Shown: in pieces, positions 6,741 through 18,268 of the stretch
How the letters are laid out: every line of letters begins with the position of its first letter
Numbering within the stretch: the first letter of the stretch is position 1
DNA from: Alphaproteobacteria bacterium
GTDB lineage: Bacteria; Pseudomonadota; Alphaproteobacteria; Acetobacterales; Acetobacteraceae
Length of the DNA: 54,158 nucleotides
NCBI GenBank assembly: GCA_026400815.1
Contig: JAPLOI010000027.1
Span: 1-54,158 of the forward strand
Direction: 5' to 3'
Translations under genes and position numbers: made by a program
Notes under the pieces: generated by a model
Databases searched by the model: none
Seen by the model: the letters and a program-made list of their open reading frames with translations, nothing else
What the model was told of the DNA's origin: nothing

Positions 6741-8000
6741 ATGGATCGCAACATCGTCTATCCCGGCGGCATTCCGCTCGATACCGACCTGCTAGAGACC
6801 AACCGCCATGCCATGGTGGCGCTGGGCGCGTTGATGCGTGCCGTGCTGGGCACCTCCCCGGTGGCCGATGGGCTGGCCGTGGTGCCGACCGTGCCGGCCA
6901 GCATGTCGGTGCAGGTGGGGCCCGGCAGCCTCACCTCGCTCGCCACCGTGGATGCCACCGCATACGGCTCGCTCGCGGCCGACACGGCTTCCGCGCTGGT
7001 GAAGATGGGCGTGAACCTGGCCGCCACCACCTTCGATGTGTCGCCGCCCGTTACTTCCGGCCAGTCTGTCACGCACCTGATCGAGGCGGCGTTCCAGGAG
7101 GTGGATGCGAACCCGATTGTGCTGCCCTACTACAATGCGGCCAACCCGGCGCAGCCCTATCTCGGCCCGGGCAATACCGGCGTGGCGCAGAACACGCGGC
7201 GCCTGCAGCGCGTGCAACTGCAGCTGAAGCCCGGCGTGCCCGCCGCCACCGGCACGCAGGTGGCCCCGGCGGTGGATGCCGGCTGGGTAGGGCTTGCGAC
7301 AGTGACGGTGGCGCAAGGGCAAACCACCGTCACCGCCGCGCATATCGCGCCGCTGGTGACCGCGCCCACGCTGGCGTACCGCCTGCCGGAGCTGCGGCCT
7401 GGCTTTTCCACCATGCAGAGCTTCGCCACCAATGGCAGCTTTGTGGTTCCGCAGGGCGTCACCCGCCTGCGCGTGCGCGCCTTCGGGGGCGGCGGCGGTG
7501 GCGGTGGCAATACCGGTAGCGGCGGTGGTGGTGGCGGCGGCGGCGGCGGTTATGCCGAGGGCATCTTTGCCGTGGGCCCCGGCCAGGTGATCACCGTGGC
7601 GGTGGGCGCGGCGGGCGGCGCGGGCGGCAATGCCGGCGGCTCGGCCGGTGCCAATTCCGGCGGAAATGGTGGGGCCAGCAGCTTTGGCGCCTTCCTCTCG
7701 GCTGCGGGCGGTCTGGGCGGGCAGGGCTCGCTGGCGGGCGGGCAGGGCAATTCCGGCGCTGGCGGTAGCGGCAGCGGCGGGGCGATGAACATGGCCGGCA
7801 GTGCGGGCAATGCCGGCCACAATGCCGGGGCCAGCGGCTTCGGCGGCCATGGCGGGGCTGCGGCGGCCGGCGGCGGCGCTGGGGCGGGCAGTTCCGGCCT
7901 GCCCAGTGCTGGCGGCTTCCCCGGCGGCGGCGGTGCCGGCGGCGGCGGCAATTTCGGTGGCGCCGCCGGTGCCGCCGGCCTCGTCGTCGTCGAATACTGA
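6741..8000 (+). CDS. phage tail fibre protein with glycine-rich C-terminal domain
   Basis: Starting at ATG 6741 behind GAGGG, this is a 419-aa protein. The N-terminal about 220 residues (starting MDRNIVYPGGIPLDTDLL) fit the base of a tail fibre: 'SMSVQVGPGSLTSL', 'LIEAAFQEVDANPIVLPYYN' and 'TRRLQRVQLQLKPG'. After 'FATNGSFVVPQGVTRLRVRAFGG' comes a glycine-rich domain with long polyglycine runs, ending 'GAAGLVVVEY'. This is the glycine-rich sandwich found at the tips of some phage fibres and used in host binding. The same domain ends the spike gene at 10934. As sequenced, this ORF is also readable as the C-terminal part of a 662-aa fusion with tail I. Confidence 0.75.
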   Translation: MDRNIVYPGGIPLDTDLLETNRHAMVALGALMRAVLGTSPVADGLAVVPTVPASMSVQVGPGSLTSLATVDATAYGSLAADTASALVKMGVNLAATTFDVSPPVTSGQSVTHLIEAAFQEVDANPIVLPYYNAANPAQPYLGPGNTGVAQNTRRLQRVQLQLKPGVPAATGTQVAPAVDAGWVGLATVTVAQGQTTVTAAHIAPLVTAPTLAYRLPELRPGFSTMQSFATNGSFVVPQGVTRLRVRAFGGGGGGGGNTGSGGGGGGGGGGYAEGIFAVGPGQVITVAVGAAGGAGGNAGGSAGANSGGNGGASSFGAFLSAAGGLGGQGSLAGGQGNSGAGGSGSGGAMNMAGSAGNAGHNAGASGFGGHGGAAAAGGGAGAGSSGLPSAGGFPGGGGAGGGGNFGGAAGAAGLVVVEY

Positions 8001-8013
8001 GGGAGCATCACGC

Positions 8014-8511
8014 ATGTCTGAAACCCTCGCCCGCGTCTGGCGCCCCAGCACCGCCCGCCGGGTGGTGCTGGATGGCTTCGCCCCGGTGCCCCGCGGCACA
8101 TATCCGTCCCCTGGCCAGCCCACCCCCCCACTGCTCGCCTGGCCCGCCAAGGACCCGGCGGATGTGCTGGACTACGAGCTGGACATCACCGCGGCCGTGG
8201 CGGGCCACGAAACCGACCGTATCGAGGCCGTGACGGTCATCCCCACCCCCGCGGGCGCCGGCCACCTGGTGGTGGGCGAGATCGCCGCCGATGGGCGGGT
8301 GGCGGTGGTGTGGCTCTCTGGCGGGCAGGCCGGCACCACCTATCGCCTGCAGCTGACGGTCACCACCGCATCCGGCCGCGTGCTGGGCCGGGCGGTGGCG
8401 CTGCCGGTGCTGGCACTCGCCGCCCAGGCCCCGCCCGCCGGTGCACTGCAAACGCCCGGCGGTGCGACCATCACCGACGAGGACGGCAACCCGATCCTGA
8501 TTGGAGGCTAA
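8014..8511 (+). CDS. phage fibre-tail adaptor-like protein
   Basis: This 165-aa protein starts at ATG 8014 behind GGGAG. It begins with 'VWRPSTARRVVLDGFAPVPRG', then has an Ig-like beta domain ('LDYELDITAAVAGHETDRIEAVTVIPT', 'VVVWLSGGQAGTTYRLQLTV' pattern), and ends in an acidic tail 'TITDEDGNPILIGG'. Small Ig-like proteins with the pattern W-L-S-G-G-x-A-G-T-x-Y are common between fibre and spike genes in alphaproteobacterial prophages and are regarded as adaptors. The role is inferred from position. Its stop codon at 8511 lies 4 bases before the next start. Confidence 0.55.
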   Translation: MSETLARVWRPSTARRVVLDGFAPVPRGTYPSPGQPTPPLLAWPAKDPADVLDYELDITAAVAGHETDRIEAVTVIPTPAGAGHLVVGEIAADGRVAVVWLSGGQAGTTYRLQLTVTTASGRVLGRAVALPVLALAAQAPPAGALQTPGGATITDEDGNPILIGG

Positions 8512-8515
8512 CCGC

Positions 8516-10681
8516 ATGCCGACGATCGACGAGCTCGACCCCGCCTTGGCGGCGGCCGATACCGACAACCTGCCCACCAGCCAGGGCGGCGTGCTGCGCC
8601 GCCTCACCCGCGCGCAGCTGGTGGCCGGGCTGCAGCCTGAGATCGCCACGCCGCAGGGCAGCCTGCTCGGCCGCGCCAGCACCGGCACCGGCGCGCCGGA
8701 GAGTATCGCGCTGGGTGCTGGGCTTTCGCTGGCCGGCGCTACCCTCTCCGCCCCCGCGCCCAGCGCGCTGCCCGGCGCCAACCTTTCCAGCGCCATGGCC
8801 ACGGCGACCGGAACGGCCGCGCAACGCTCCCTGGCAGACCTGCTGGCCGATGCCGTGGGGCCGGAAAGCTTCGGCGCCATTGGTGACGGGATCGCGGACG
8901 ACACCGCGGCGCTGTCCGCCGCCATCGGCTCCGGCCGGCCGGTGAAGCTGGGCCCGCGCGCCTATCGCGTGAACGGGCAATGGACCATCGCCCAGGCCAA
9001 CACCGTGCTGCTCGGCACCCCGGGCCTTTCGGTGCTGAAACGCGGCGCGCAGAGCGGCAACGGCGCCTGGATCAGCGTGCAGGCGCCGGGCTTCCGGGCC
9101 GATGGCATCATCTTCGATGCCAACCGCGCCCAGGTGAACGTGGAAAGCTGGGGCGTGCTGCTGACGGATTCCTGCACGGAGTCTGACCTGCATCGCTGCG
9201 CCTTCCGCAACGCCGCCGGTGCCACCCAGGGCTGCGGCCTGACCATCCTGGCCACCGCGCCGGAGGTGCTGGCCCGCCACGCCATCCGCGATTGCGAGTT
9301 CAACGGCAACGCCGCCCACGGCCTGTGGGTGCAGGGCACCGCCGGCGTGCAGGTGGAAGCCTGCCGCGCCTGGAACAACGGTGCCTATGGCCTGACCATC
9401 GATTTCAACGACAGCGCCCATGCCCGCCGCGCCCGCCTGGTGCAGGTGCTGGGCAACCGCAGCTGGGCCAACCAGCGCGGCATCGCCATCGGCAACTTCA
9501 ACGAGACCAACGGCGAACCGCCTGTCTGGGGCAACGCCTTTCCCGATGCGCTGGCCGTGCTGGTATCCGGCAACACCTGCCACGACAACATCTTCTACGG
9601 CCTGGCCGTGGCGGGCCGCGCGCTGCTGGTGCAGGGCAACCTGCTGGCCGATAACGGCACGCTCGCCAACAGTGGCGCCGGCCTGCTCGCCCATGTCGCC
9701 GCCAGCCGCGTGGCCGGCAACACCATCACCGGCAGCGCGCTGTTCGGCATCGATTGCGGCGGCAGCATCGACAGCGACATCAGCAACAACCACGTGTTGG
9801 GCCACGGCTACGGCATCAATTGCGGCGGCAGCCGCACTCTGCGCGTGGACGGCAACGTGGTGGCGGAGTTCGCCTATTGGGGCATCTGCGCCGCCAATGT
9901 GGAAACCGATGCGCTGGGCCAGAATTTCGGCATCGCCTGCGACCTGCTGGCCCTCACCGGCAACCGCATCGCCATGTCTGGCAGCGCCGAGGGCATCTGG
10001 CTGCGCGACGGGCCGAGCCGCGTGCTGGTGCAGGGCAACGACTTCACCGGCCGCACCGCCGCCCAATGCCTGCGTGCCGATACCGAAACGGTCACCATCC
10101 GCGGCAACCGCCACGACCTGGCCGCGCGCATCATCGCCAACCCAGTGCTGCTCGATGGTCGGCAGACCGTGGTGGCGCCGGATATCACCGATACCGTGAT
10201 GATCACCGCAGCGCCCAGCGGCGTGCAATCCATCCTGGGCAGCACCCAGGCCGCCTGGGCCGGGCGCATCAGCTTCGTGCGCGTGACAAGCCCCGGCACC
10301 GGCTACACCAGCGCCACCGTGGCGATCGGCGGCAGCGGCAGCGGCGCCGGCGCGGTGCCGGTGCTCAGCGGCGGCAAGCTGATCGGCATCATGGTCACCA
10401 GCTCCGGCACCGGCTACGGCCCGGTCGGCACCGCCGTGCCCGTGACCATCACCGGCAACGGCAGCGGCGCCACCGCCACCGCCTACGCCGCCGCCCCCCT
10501 GCCGGAAGAACGCCGGCTGCGCATCCGCTGCAATACCCAGGTGACCTTCGCGCGCAGCGGCAGCCACCCGCTGCAGGAAAACTGGACGCGCAACCCCCTC
10601 ACCATCGCCACCGACGGCGAAGTGGAATGGACCGCCACCTGGAGCATGTGGCGCGCCAGCCGCGTGACGGGGCAGGCGTAG
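8516..10681 (+). CDS. tail spike protein with right-handed beta-helix (pectate-lyase fold)
   Basis: This 721-aa protein starts at ATG 8516 (GGAGG at 8503-8507). The first about 110 residues, beginning MPTIDELDPALAAADTDNL, form an attachment region shared with the spike gene at 10934. Next comes a pectate-lyase-type entry, 'ADDTAALSAAIGSGRPVKLG', then many about 22-residue coils with NxI/GNxI ladders ('VSGNTCHDNIFYGLAV', 'VAGNTITGSALFGIDC'). After about residue 560 two Gly-rich repeats follow ('VTSPGTGYTSATVAIGG', 'VTSSGTGYGPVG'), then a C-terminal beta domain. Spikes of this fold usually bind or cut surface polysaccharide. The catalytic residues cannot be assigned from sequence alone. Confidence 0.75.
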   Translation: MPTIDELDPALAAADTDNLPTSQGGVLRRLTRAQLVAGLQPEIATPQGSLLGRASTGTGAPESIALGAGLSLAGATLSAPAPSALPGANLSSAMATATGTAAQRSLADLLADAVGPESFGAIGDGIADDTAALSAAIGSGRPVKLGPRAYRVNGQWTIAQANTVLLGTPGLSVLKRGAQSGNGAWISVQAPGFRADGIIFDANRAQVNVESWGVLLTDSCTESDLHRCAFRNAAGATQGCGLTILATAPEVLARHAIRDCEFNGNAAHGLWVQGTAGVQVEACRAWNNGAYGLTIDFNDSAHARRARLVQVLGNRSWANQRGIAIGNFNETNGEPPVWGNAFPDALAVLVSGNTCHDNIFYGLAVAGRALLVQGNLLADNGTLANSGAGLLAHVAASRVAGNTITGSALFGIDCGGSIDSDISNNHVLGHGYGINCGGSRTLRVDGNVVAEFAYWGICAANVETDALGQNFGIACDLLALTGNRIAMSGSAEGIWLRDGPSRVLVQGNDFTGRTAAQCLRADTETVTIRGNRHDLAARIIANPVLLDGRQTVVAPDITDTVMITAAPSGVQSILGSTQAAWAGRISFVRVTSPGTGYTSATVAIGGSGSGAGAVPVLSGGKLIGIMVTSSGTGYGPVGTAVPVTITGNGSGATATAYAAAPLPEERRLRIRCNTQVTFARSGSHPLQENWTRNPLTIATDGEVEWTATWSMWRASRVTGQA

Positions 10682-10696
10682 GGTTCGGCCTGGATC

Positions 10697-10888
10697 AAGG
10701 CCAGGGGCTTTGCCCCTGGACCCCACTGGGGCCTTAGGCCCCAGACCCCTCGACCTTTTCCGCCTTCGGCGGGAGGGGCCGGCCGGGTCTGTGTCGCGCA
10801 CCGAGACGGCCCCTCCCGCCGAAGGCGGAATGAATGTGGGTCCAGGGACCTCAGGTCCCTGGCGGGTCCAGGGCAGAGCCCTGGCCTT
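10697..10888. repeat. five-hairpin GC-rich intergenic element, copy B
   Basis: This second copy of the element at 3798-3993 fills the gap between the two spike genes. Hairpin 1 (CCAGGGGCTTTGCCCCTGG) and hairpin 5 (CCAGGGCAGAGCCCTGG) are identical to copy A. Hairpin 2 is CTGGGGCC / GGCCCCAG instead of CCAAGGGC / GCCCTTGG. Hairpin 4 is CCAGGGACC / GGTCCCTGG instead of CCAGGGGCC / GGCCCCTGG. The stems have therefore changed on both sides and still pair. Confidence 0.85.
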
Positions 10889-10933
10889 GGTCCGCGCCGC
10901 AGCCCCCGCCTTCCCTGCACACAAGGACATCGC

Positions 10934-14074
<3,141 letters not shown>

Positions 14075-14148
14075 TGGCCCCGGCGAAGATGGACCGCGCG
14101 ATGAACGACACACTTTCCCCCACATCCCTGTTCGAAGAGGATCCTCCC

Positions 14149-14427
14149 ATGGCCCCTGAAGGACGCACGCCCCGGCGCGCCACATCGCGCGCCGAGCTGA
14201 CCGAACTGTCCGAGCGCGTCGCGCGGCTGGAAACCACCGCCGAGCACCTGCAGGAAACCCTGGCGCGCGTGGATGCCGGCATGGCCAAGATGCAGGCCAA
14301 GATGGATGCGCTGGCCGGCACCATGGCCCAGGGCATTGGCGGGCTGCGCGTGGGTGCGGTGGCCGGGCAGGCGGCGTCGGCCGTGATCGGCTTCGTCGCC
14401 GCGCATCTCTGGCCCGTGGTCAAGTAG
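14149..14427 (+). CDS. small coiled-coil protein with C-terminal membrane segment
   Basis: This protein is about 92 aa long. A clear heptad-like coiled coil ('ELSERVARLETTAEHLQETLARVDAGMAKMQAKMDAL') is followed by a hydrophobic C-terminus ('VAGQAASAVIGFVAAHLWPVV'). ATG 14149 is chosen because GAAGAGG lies 8 bases upstream. ATG 14101 and the overlapping ATG 14074 are in-frame alternatives. It is the last gene of the tail strand. Similar small coiled-coil plus membrane proteins close phage tail or lysis modules, but no specific function can be assigned. Confidence 0.55.
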   Translation: MAPEGRTPRRATSRAELTELSERVARLETTAEHLQETLARVDAGMAKMQAKMDALAGTMAQGIGGLRVGAVAGQAASAVIGFVAAHLWPVVK

Positions 14428-14475
14428 CAGGTAGAGCCGTAGCCGCGCGCCGTGCCGCGCGGTATCATACACCAG

Positions 14476-14495
14476 TACCCGCTATGGCGCGGGTA
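14476..14495. terminator. hairpin after the tail island, possible terminator
   Basis: TACCCGC and GCGGGTA pair around a 6-base loop, preceded by a second short stem (CCGCGC / GCGCGG at about 14443-14462). There is no U-tract, so Rho-independent termination is uncertain. The stems lie in the 109-bp gap between the tail island and the next gene. Confidence 0.35.
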
Positions 14496-14536
14496 GCCCT
14501 ATCGAACGGCCCGCACCTGCGGGTGGGGGGTGCGTG

Positions 14537-16006
14537 ATGCGGTTCCTGCAATTGCACGGCCAGTCCGCCGATCTTGCCGGCTTCGGCCTGAACGCCGAGG
14601 CGGTGACGCGCGCGCTGCGCGGCGTGGCCACCATGGGGCCGGTGGAGCCGCCCCGCCCCCCGCGCCTGATGCGTGGCGTGCCGGGCGAAATCCGCGACTA
14701 TATCGGCCGCGAGTTCCATGGCGCCGGCATCTCCCTGGCCGGGCTGCGCGGCGGCGTGATGCGCTGCCCCGATCCCTGGACGGGGCAGTCGCTGGAAACG
14801 CTGGGCGTGTTCACCAGCCATTCCCGCGGCGGCATGCCGGCCGAGCTGCTGCCGTTGTTCTATGCCTTCCACTCCCCGGCCGGCGGCGAGTTCTGGCTGT
14901 GCCTGTGGGGCACCTACGGCAAGCCGGTGATGCTGGTGATGCCGCGCATCGAGCTGGCGGGGCATGATTTCCTAAGCCACGACGCGCTCAGCACCCCCGC
15001 CGGCCCGCTGCTGGATATGCTGCGCGGCTCGCTAGGCGCCTTTCGCGCCCTGCTGGCGGAATCCGCCCGCCCGGAGCGGCCGGAGCGCATCGGCCTGCTC
15101 GACATGCCGGAAAATTACGGCCACCAGATGCTGGAGAACCTCTCCGGCGTGCAGCGCCTGGCCGATGAGGGCCTGCTGCCGGCGCTGGAGGAGCTGTGGG
15201 TGACGGGCCCCGAGTTCTTCGGCCCGGTGGAGGAGATCTTCCCGGAGCTGCAGGGCCGCGTGCGCCGCTTCGCCAACCGGTGGGACCTGTTCGAGCCGCT
15301 GCTGCGCGTGCGCCACCGGCGCCTGTTCCGCATCGGCTCCAACGTGTTCCAGCAGCGCCTGCGCGCCCGCATCCTGGCCGCCTGCCCGGTGGCCGGCCGC
15401 CGGGCGGAACGCACGCAACGGCCCTGTATCGCCGTGACGGTGCGCAGTTCCGGCCGCAACTGCCTCAACCTGGCGGAGGCGGTGGGCGCGATGTATCGCA
15501 CCCTCTCTGCGCGCACGCCGGGCCTGGGCATTGTGCTGGATGGCTGGGTGTTCCCGGAATCGGAGCTGGTGCTGCGCTCCTCGGTGGCCACGGCACTCTC
15601 CACCCCCTACCTGCACCGTATCCAGGCCGAAATGGCCGAGGCCACGACGATCCGCGACGCGCTGCCGCCGCATACCGTGGTGGACAACCTGATCGGCCTT
15701 TCCATGCGCGAATCGCTGGGCGCGCTGCGCTCCATCCGCGGCTACCTCGCCCATGTCGGCACGCTGCAGCACAAGATCGCGCTGTTCGCCGATGCCGGCG
15801 GCGTGGTGCACGGGCCCACGCAGCAGATGAGCGGCATCGAGAGCGGCCCGTTCCAGAGCGAGGTGGGCAGCGCGCCGCGCTTCCTGCCAGCCACGGCGGT
15901 GGCCGACGCGCCGGGCGAAACCCCGCGCGGCGAACGCTTCCTGAGCTACCGGATCATGGATCCGGAGACGATGGCGGGGATGATGCAGGAGGTGTTGGAA
16001 GACTAG
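14537..16006 (+). CDS. hypothetical protein, possible glycosyltransferase-like
   Basis: This 489-aa protein is read from ATG 14537 (a GTG at 14534 is in frame) with a G-rich ribosome site. I do not recognise the family. There is no signal peptide or membrane segment. The second half, from 'RPCIAVTVRSSGRNCLNL', looks like the start of a Rossmann-type domain. It has 'LGIVLDGWVFPESE', 'VVDNLIGLSMRESLGALRSI' and 'AHVGTLQHKIALFADAGGVVHGP', which loosely recall GT-B glycosyltransferases that handle nucleotide sugars. Its place between the tail spikes and the glycan genes agrees with a surface-sugar role, but this is inference. It ends 5 bases before a three-hairpin repeat that also ends the convergent glycosyltransferase. 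Confidence 0.5.
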   Translation: MRFLQLHGQSADLAGFGLNAEAVTRALRGVATMGPVEPPRPPRLMRGVPGEIRDYIGREFHGAGISLAGLRGGVMRCPDPWTGQSLETLGVFTSHSRGGMPAELLPLFYAFHSPAGGEFWLCLWGTYGKPVMLVMPRIELAGHDFLSHDALSTPAGPLLDMLRGSLGAFRALLAESARPERPERIGLLDMPENYGHQMLENLSGVQRLADEGLLPALEELWVTGPEFFGPVEEIFPELQGRVRRFANRWDLFEPLLRVRHRRLFRIGSNVFQQRLRARILAACPVAGRRAERTQRPCIAVTVRSSGRNCLNLAEAVGAMYRTLSARTPGLGIVLDGWVFPESELVLRSSVATALSTPYLHRIQAEMAEATTIRDALPPHTVVDNLIGLSMRESLGALRSIRGYLAHVGTLQHKIALFADAGGVVHGPTQQMSGIESGPFQSEVGSAPRFLPATAVADAPGETPRGERFLSYRIMDPETMAGMMQEVLED

Positions 16007-16009
16007 GAA

Positions 16010-16114
16010 GAATGTTCTTTTTTGAAAAAAAGAACCAAAAAACTTTCATGGCCTGGCGTGCGCCAAGTCATGAAGTTTTTTTGCTTCTTTTTGTTCACAA
16101 AAAGAAGACTCTTA
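16010..16114. repeat. AT-rich three-hairpin element, copy 1 (bidirectional terminator)
   Basis: The element lies between two convergent genes. Left hairpin: GTTCTTTTTT / AAAAAAAGAAC. Central stem: CATGGCCTGGCG with CGCCAAGTCATG. Right hairpin: GCTTCTTTTTGT / ACAAAAAGAAG. The right edge CTTA supplies the TAA stop (16112-16114) of the minus-strand glycosyltransferase. The hairpins with flanking T-runs on both strands fit a bidirectional intrinsic terminator. Confidence 0.85.
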
Positions 16115-17404
16115 CTCCTCTTCCCAGGTGATGAGCTTCACCTCGGTCAGCGCGATCGACATCCGCCGGGCATCCTGCGTGTTCGGCACCACGTCGCGGA
16201 TGCGGTGGAATTCCGGCGGTTCCAGCGTGATCTCGTTGCGGCCGCGTTGCAGCGCCATGGGCTCGCTGAGCAGGATGCGCCAGCGTTCGCCCAGCGCGCG
16301 CAGGGAGAAGGCCACCGCCGCCCCGTTCACGCGCAGCGCCATGCGCTCCAGCGGGTAGGGGTCCATGATCATGTAGATGCCCAGCCCCAGCCGGGCCTGC
16401 GGCACCGCGGCCGTGACCACCAGCGTGCCCGCGCCACTGCCGGTGGCGGCATCGCCATCCCTGATCCAGAACAGGTTGGCGGAATCGCGCGGGTAGAACC
16501 CATCCAGCGCCGACACCTCGTCGGGGATCAGAACGCGGTCGGTCGGCGTTACCGCCTCGCCCGGCGCGCCGGGGGCGGTGGCGGCTTCGGCGAAGCGCAT
16601 CCGCGCCTCCACCAGCGCCGCCATCGCGGCCAGCGCGGTATCCTCCTCGGCGTTCACCATCGTGTCGCGGCCGGTGAAGTAATCCTGCGTCAGCCGCTTC
16701 ATGTCCCCGCTGTCGGAGACGGCGCCGCGCTGGCGCTTGCGCTGGTATTCGTTCCAGGATTTCAGGATGTAGTGGTGCAGCACCGGCCCGTGCACGGCCA
16801 CGATGGCCGCCTGCGCCTGGTGGTTGCCGGCCACCTGGCGCTGGCTGCCATCGGTCATGATGTAGCGGCCATCGCGCAGATGCGCGGTGTGGCTGAACTG
16901 GAACGTGGCCACGCATTCCGGCCGCGCGATGGTCTTCACCCAGAAGTGTTCGGGGTAGTCCAGCTTGGCGCGCTTGGTGAAGCGGCGGATCACCAGGTCC
17001 TCGTCATCGATCTCGATCCGGCCGGCGGAGCCGAACACGCGCTGGTTCACGGCAACGGCGCCGACATCATCCTCCAGCCCATCCAGCCAGTTGGGCAGCG
17101 ACCGCCATTGCGGGTCGAACAGGAACTCGTCGGCGTCCAGGAAGGCCACCCAGTCGTAGCGCCCGGTCAGCGCCTGGCAGGCATCGTTGAACGCGGATTG
17201 CTGGCGCTCGATCCCCGTCACCGTCCAGGGCAGCACCTCGATGTCGTAATGCGTCGCCAGCCGCGCCAGCAGCGCCAGGCTGCCATCGGTGCTGCCGTTG
17301 TCGTAGATGCGGAAATGGCTCACGCCCACCAGGGCATGGAAGGCCAGCCATTCCGCGAGGTATGGGCGCTCATCCTTGATCATCAGGCAGATCGCCAGGC
17401 TCAT
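16112..17404 (-). CDS. GT2-like glycosyltransferase with C-terminal extension
   Basis: This 430-aa protein is read from ATG 17404 with AGAGG 12 bases upstream (ATG 17416 is also possible). The N-terminal about 250 residues form a family 2/92-type glycosyltransferase: 'LAICLMIKDERPYLAEWLAFH', 'FRIYDNGSTDGS', then the metal-binding 'WVAFLDADEFLF' (DxD at about residue 93-95) and a conserved 'HHYILKSWNEYQRKRQRG'. The C-terminal about 150 residues are a separate beta-rich domain. No signal peptide or membrane segment is seen. It probably adds a sugar to a cell-surface glycan. It is transcribed towards the tail island, with convergent termination at the three-hairpin repeat. Confidence 0.8.
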   Translation of the reverse strand: MSLAICLMIKDERPYLAEWLAFHALVGVSHFRIYDNGSTDGSLALLARLATHYDIEVLPWTVTGIERQQSAFNDACQALTGRYDWVAFLDADEFLFDPQWRSLPNWLDGLEDDVGAVAVNQRVFGSAGRIEIDDEDLVIRRFTKRAKLDYPEHFWVKTIARPECVATFQFSHTAHLRDGRYIMTDGSQRQVAGNHQAQAAIVAVHGPVLHHYILKSWNEYQRKRQRGAVSDSGDMKRLTQDYFTGRDTMVNAEEDTALAAMAALVEARMRFAEAATAPGAPGEAVTPTDRVLIPDEVSALDGFYPRDSANLFWIRDGDAATGSGAGTLVVTAAVPQARLGLGIYMIMDPYPLERMALRVNGAAVAFSLRALGERWRILLSEPMALQRGRNEITLEPPEFHRIRDVVPNTQDARRMSIALTEVKLITWEEE

Positions 17405-17690
17405 CGGCGCAGACATCCTCTCGCGGCAGGTCTTCAGGCGCGGCACGGCGCCGGGTGAATCCCTACACAACCGCAGCCGGCATTCCTATGCACATGCGAA
17501 GCTTCCACAAAGATTGCCGGCTTTGGTCATGACGCTCACGAAAGTCTGAACGCGGCCAGAAGGCGGCGCCGCCCCGTCCGCGGCAGGGCAGGCGTGCTTG
17601 CGCGCGTGGTGATCCGGCGGGTAAACAAAGGCATCGTCATGCGTGCATGTTAATTTTCAACAGGCGTTCCCCAGCAGGAGATCCGTGCGA

Positions 17691-18257
17691 ATGCCGCGCA
17701 AGCTCGATATCGGACCGGACATGAAGCCCCTGGCGGGGTTCGAGGTGCTGGACGTGATGGGCCCAGGGCGCCCGCACCCCGCCGAGATACTGCGCCGCCT
17801 GCCCTATGAGGATGCCAGCTTCGACCTGATCCACATGGCCCATGTGCTGGAGCACGTGGCCTGGTACCAAACCGGCGAGGCGCTGGCGGAGATGCTGCGC
17901 GTGCTGCGCCCCGGCGGCGTGCTGGAGGTGTGGGTGCCCGATGCGCTGCGCATCGCCGAGGCCTTCGTGAACGCCGAGCGCCGCGGCCACGACCCGCTGA
18001 AGATCGACCCCTGGACGCGCTTCAACCCCGCCGGCGACCCCTGCGTGTGGGCGGCCGGCCGCCTGTTCTCCTATGGCGACGGCACGGGCACGCCCGGCCA
18101 TCCCGGCTGGCACCTGGCCATGTTCTCCCCGCGCCGCCTGCGCGAGGCGCTGTTGCAGGCCGGCTTCGTGGGGGTGCAGGAGTTGCAGTCCGGCCGGGTG
18201 CGGGGCCACAACCACGGCTGGATCAGCCTCGGCGCCACCGGCCGCCGCAAGCCCTAG
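17691..18257 (+). CDS. SAM-dependent methyltransferase (class I, type 11-like)
   Basis: This 188-aa protein starts at ATG 17691 behind AGGAG (17676-17680). It is short and lacks a clear GxGxG motif I, but it has the later half of a type 11 methyltransferase: 'LPYEDASFDLIHMAHVLEHV', 'ALAEMLRVLRPGGVLEVWVPD' and a C-terminal 'FSPRRLREALLQAGF'. Related proteins (SAM-domain, predicted SAM binding) are frequent in LPS/capsule clusters. The next gene starts 11 bases after its stop, so it leads a three-gene strand with the phosphoribosyltransferase-HAD and DUF4214-methyltransferase genes. Confidence 0.72.
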   Translation: MPRKLDIGPDMKPLAGFEVLDVMGPGRPHPAEILRRLPYEDASFDLIHMAHVLEHVAWYQTGEALAEMLRVLRPGGVLEVWVPDALRIAEAFVNAERRGHDPLKIDPWTRFNPAGDPCVWAAGRLFSYGDGTGTPGHPGWHLAMFSPRRLREALLQAGFVGVQELQSGRVRGHNHGWISLGATGRRKP

Positions 18258-18268
18258 GATATCGCGGC

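Noticed and set aside
6012-8000. A natural 662-aa tail I-fibre fusion protein
   Set aside because: The fibre part has its own start and ribosome site, and the normal tail I ending lies in the other frame just past an 8-bp duplication, so the fusion is more likely a mutation or error.
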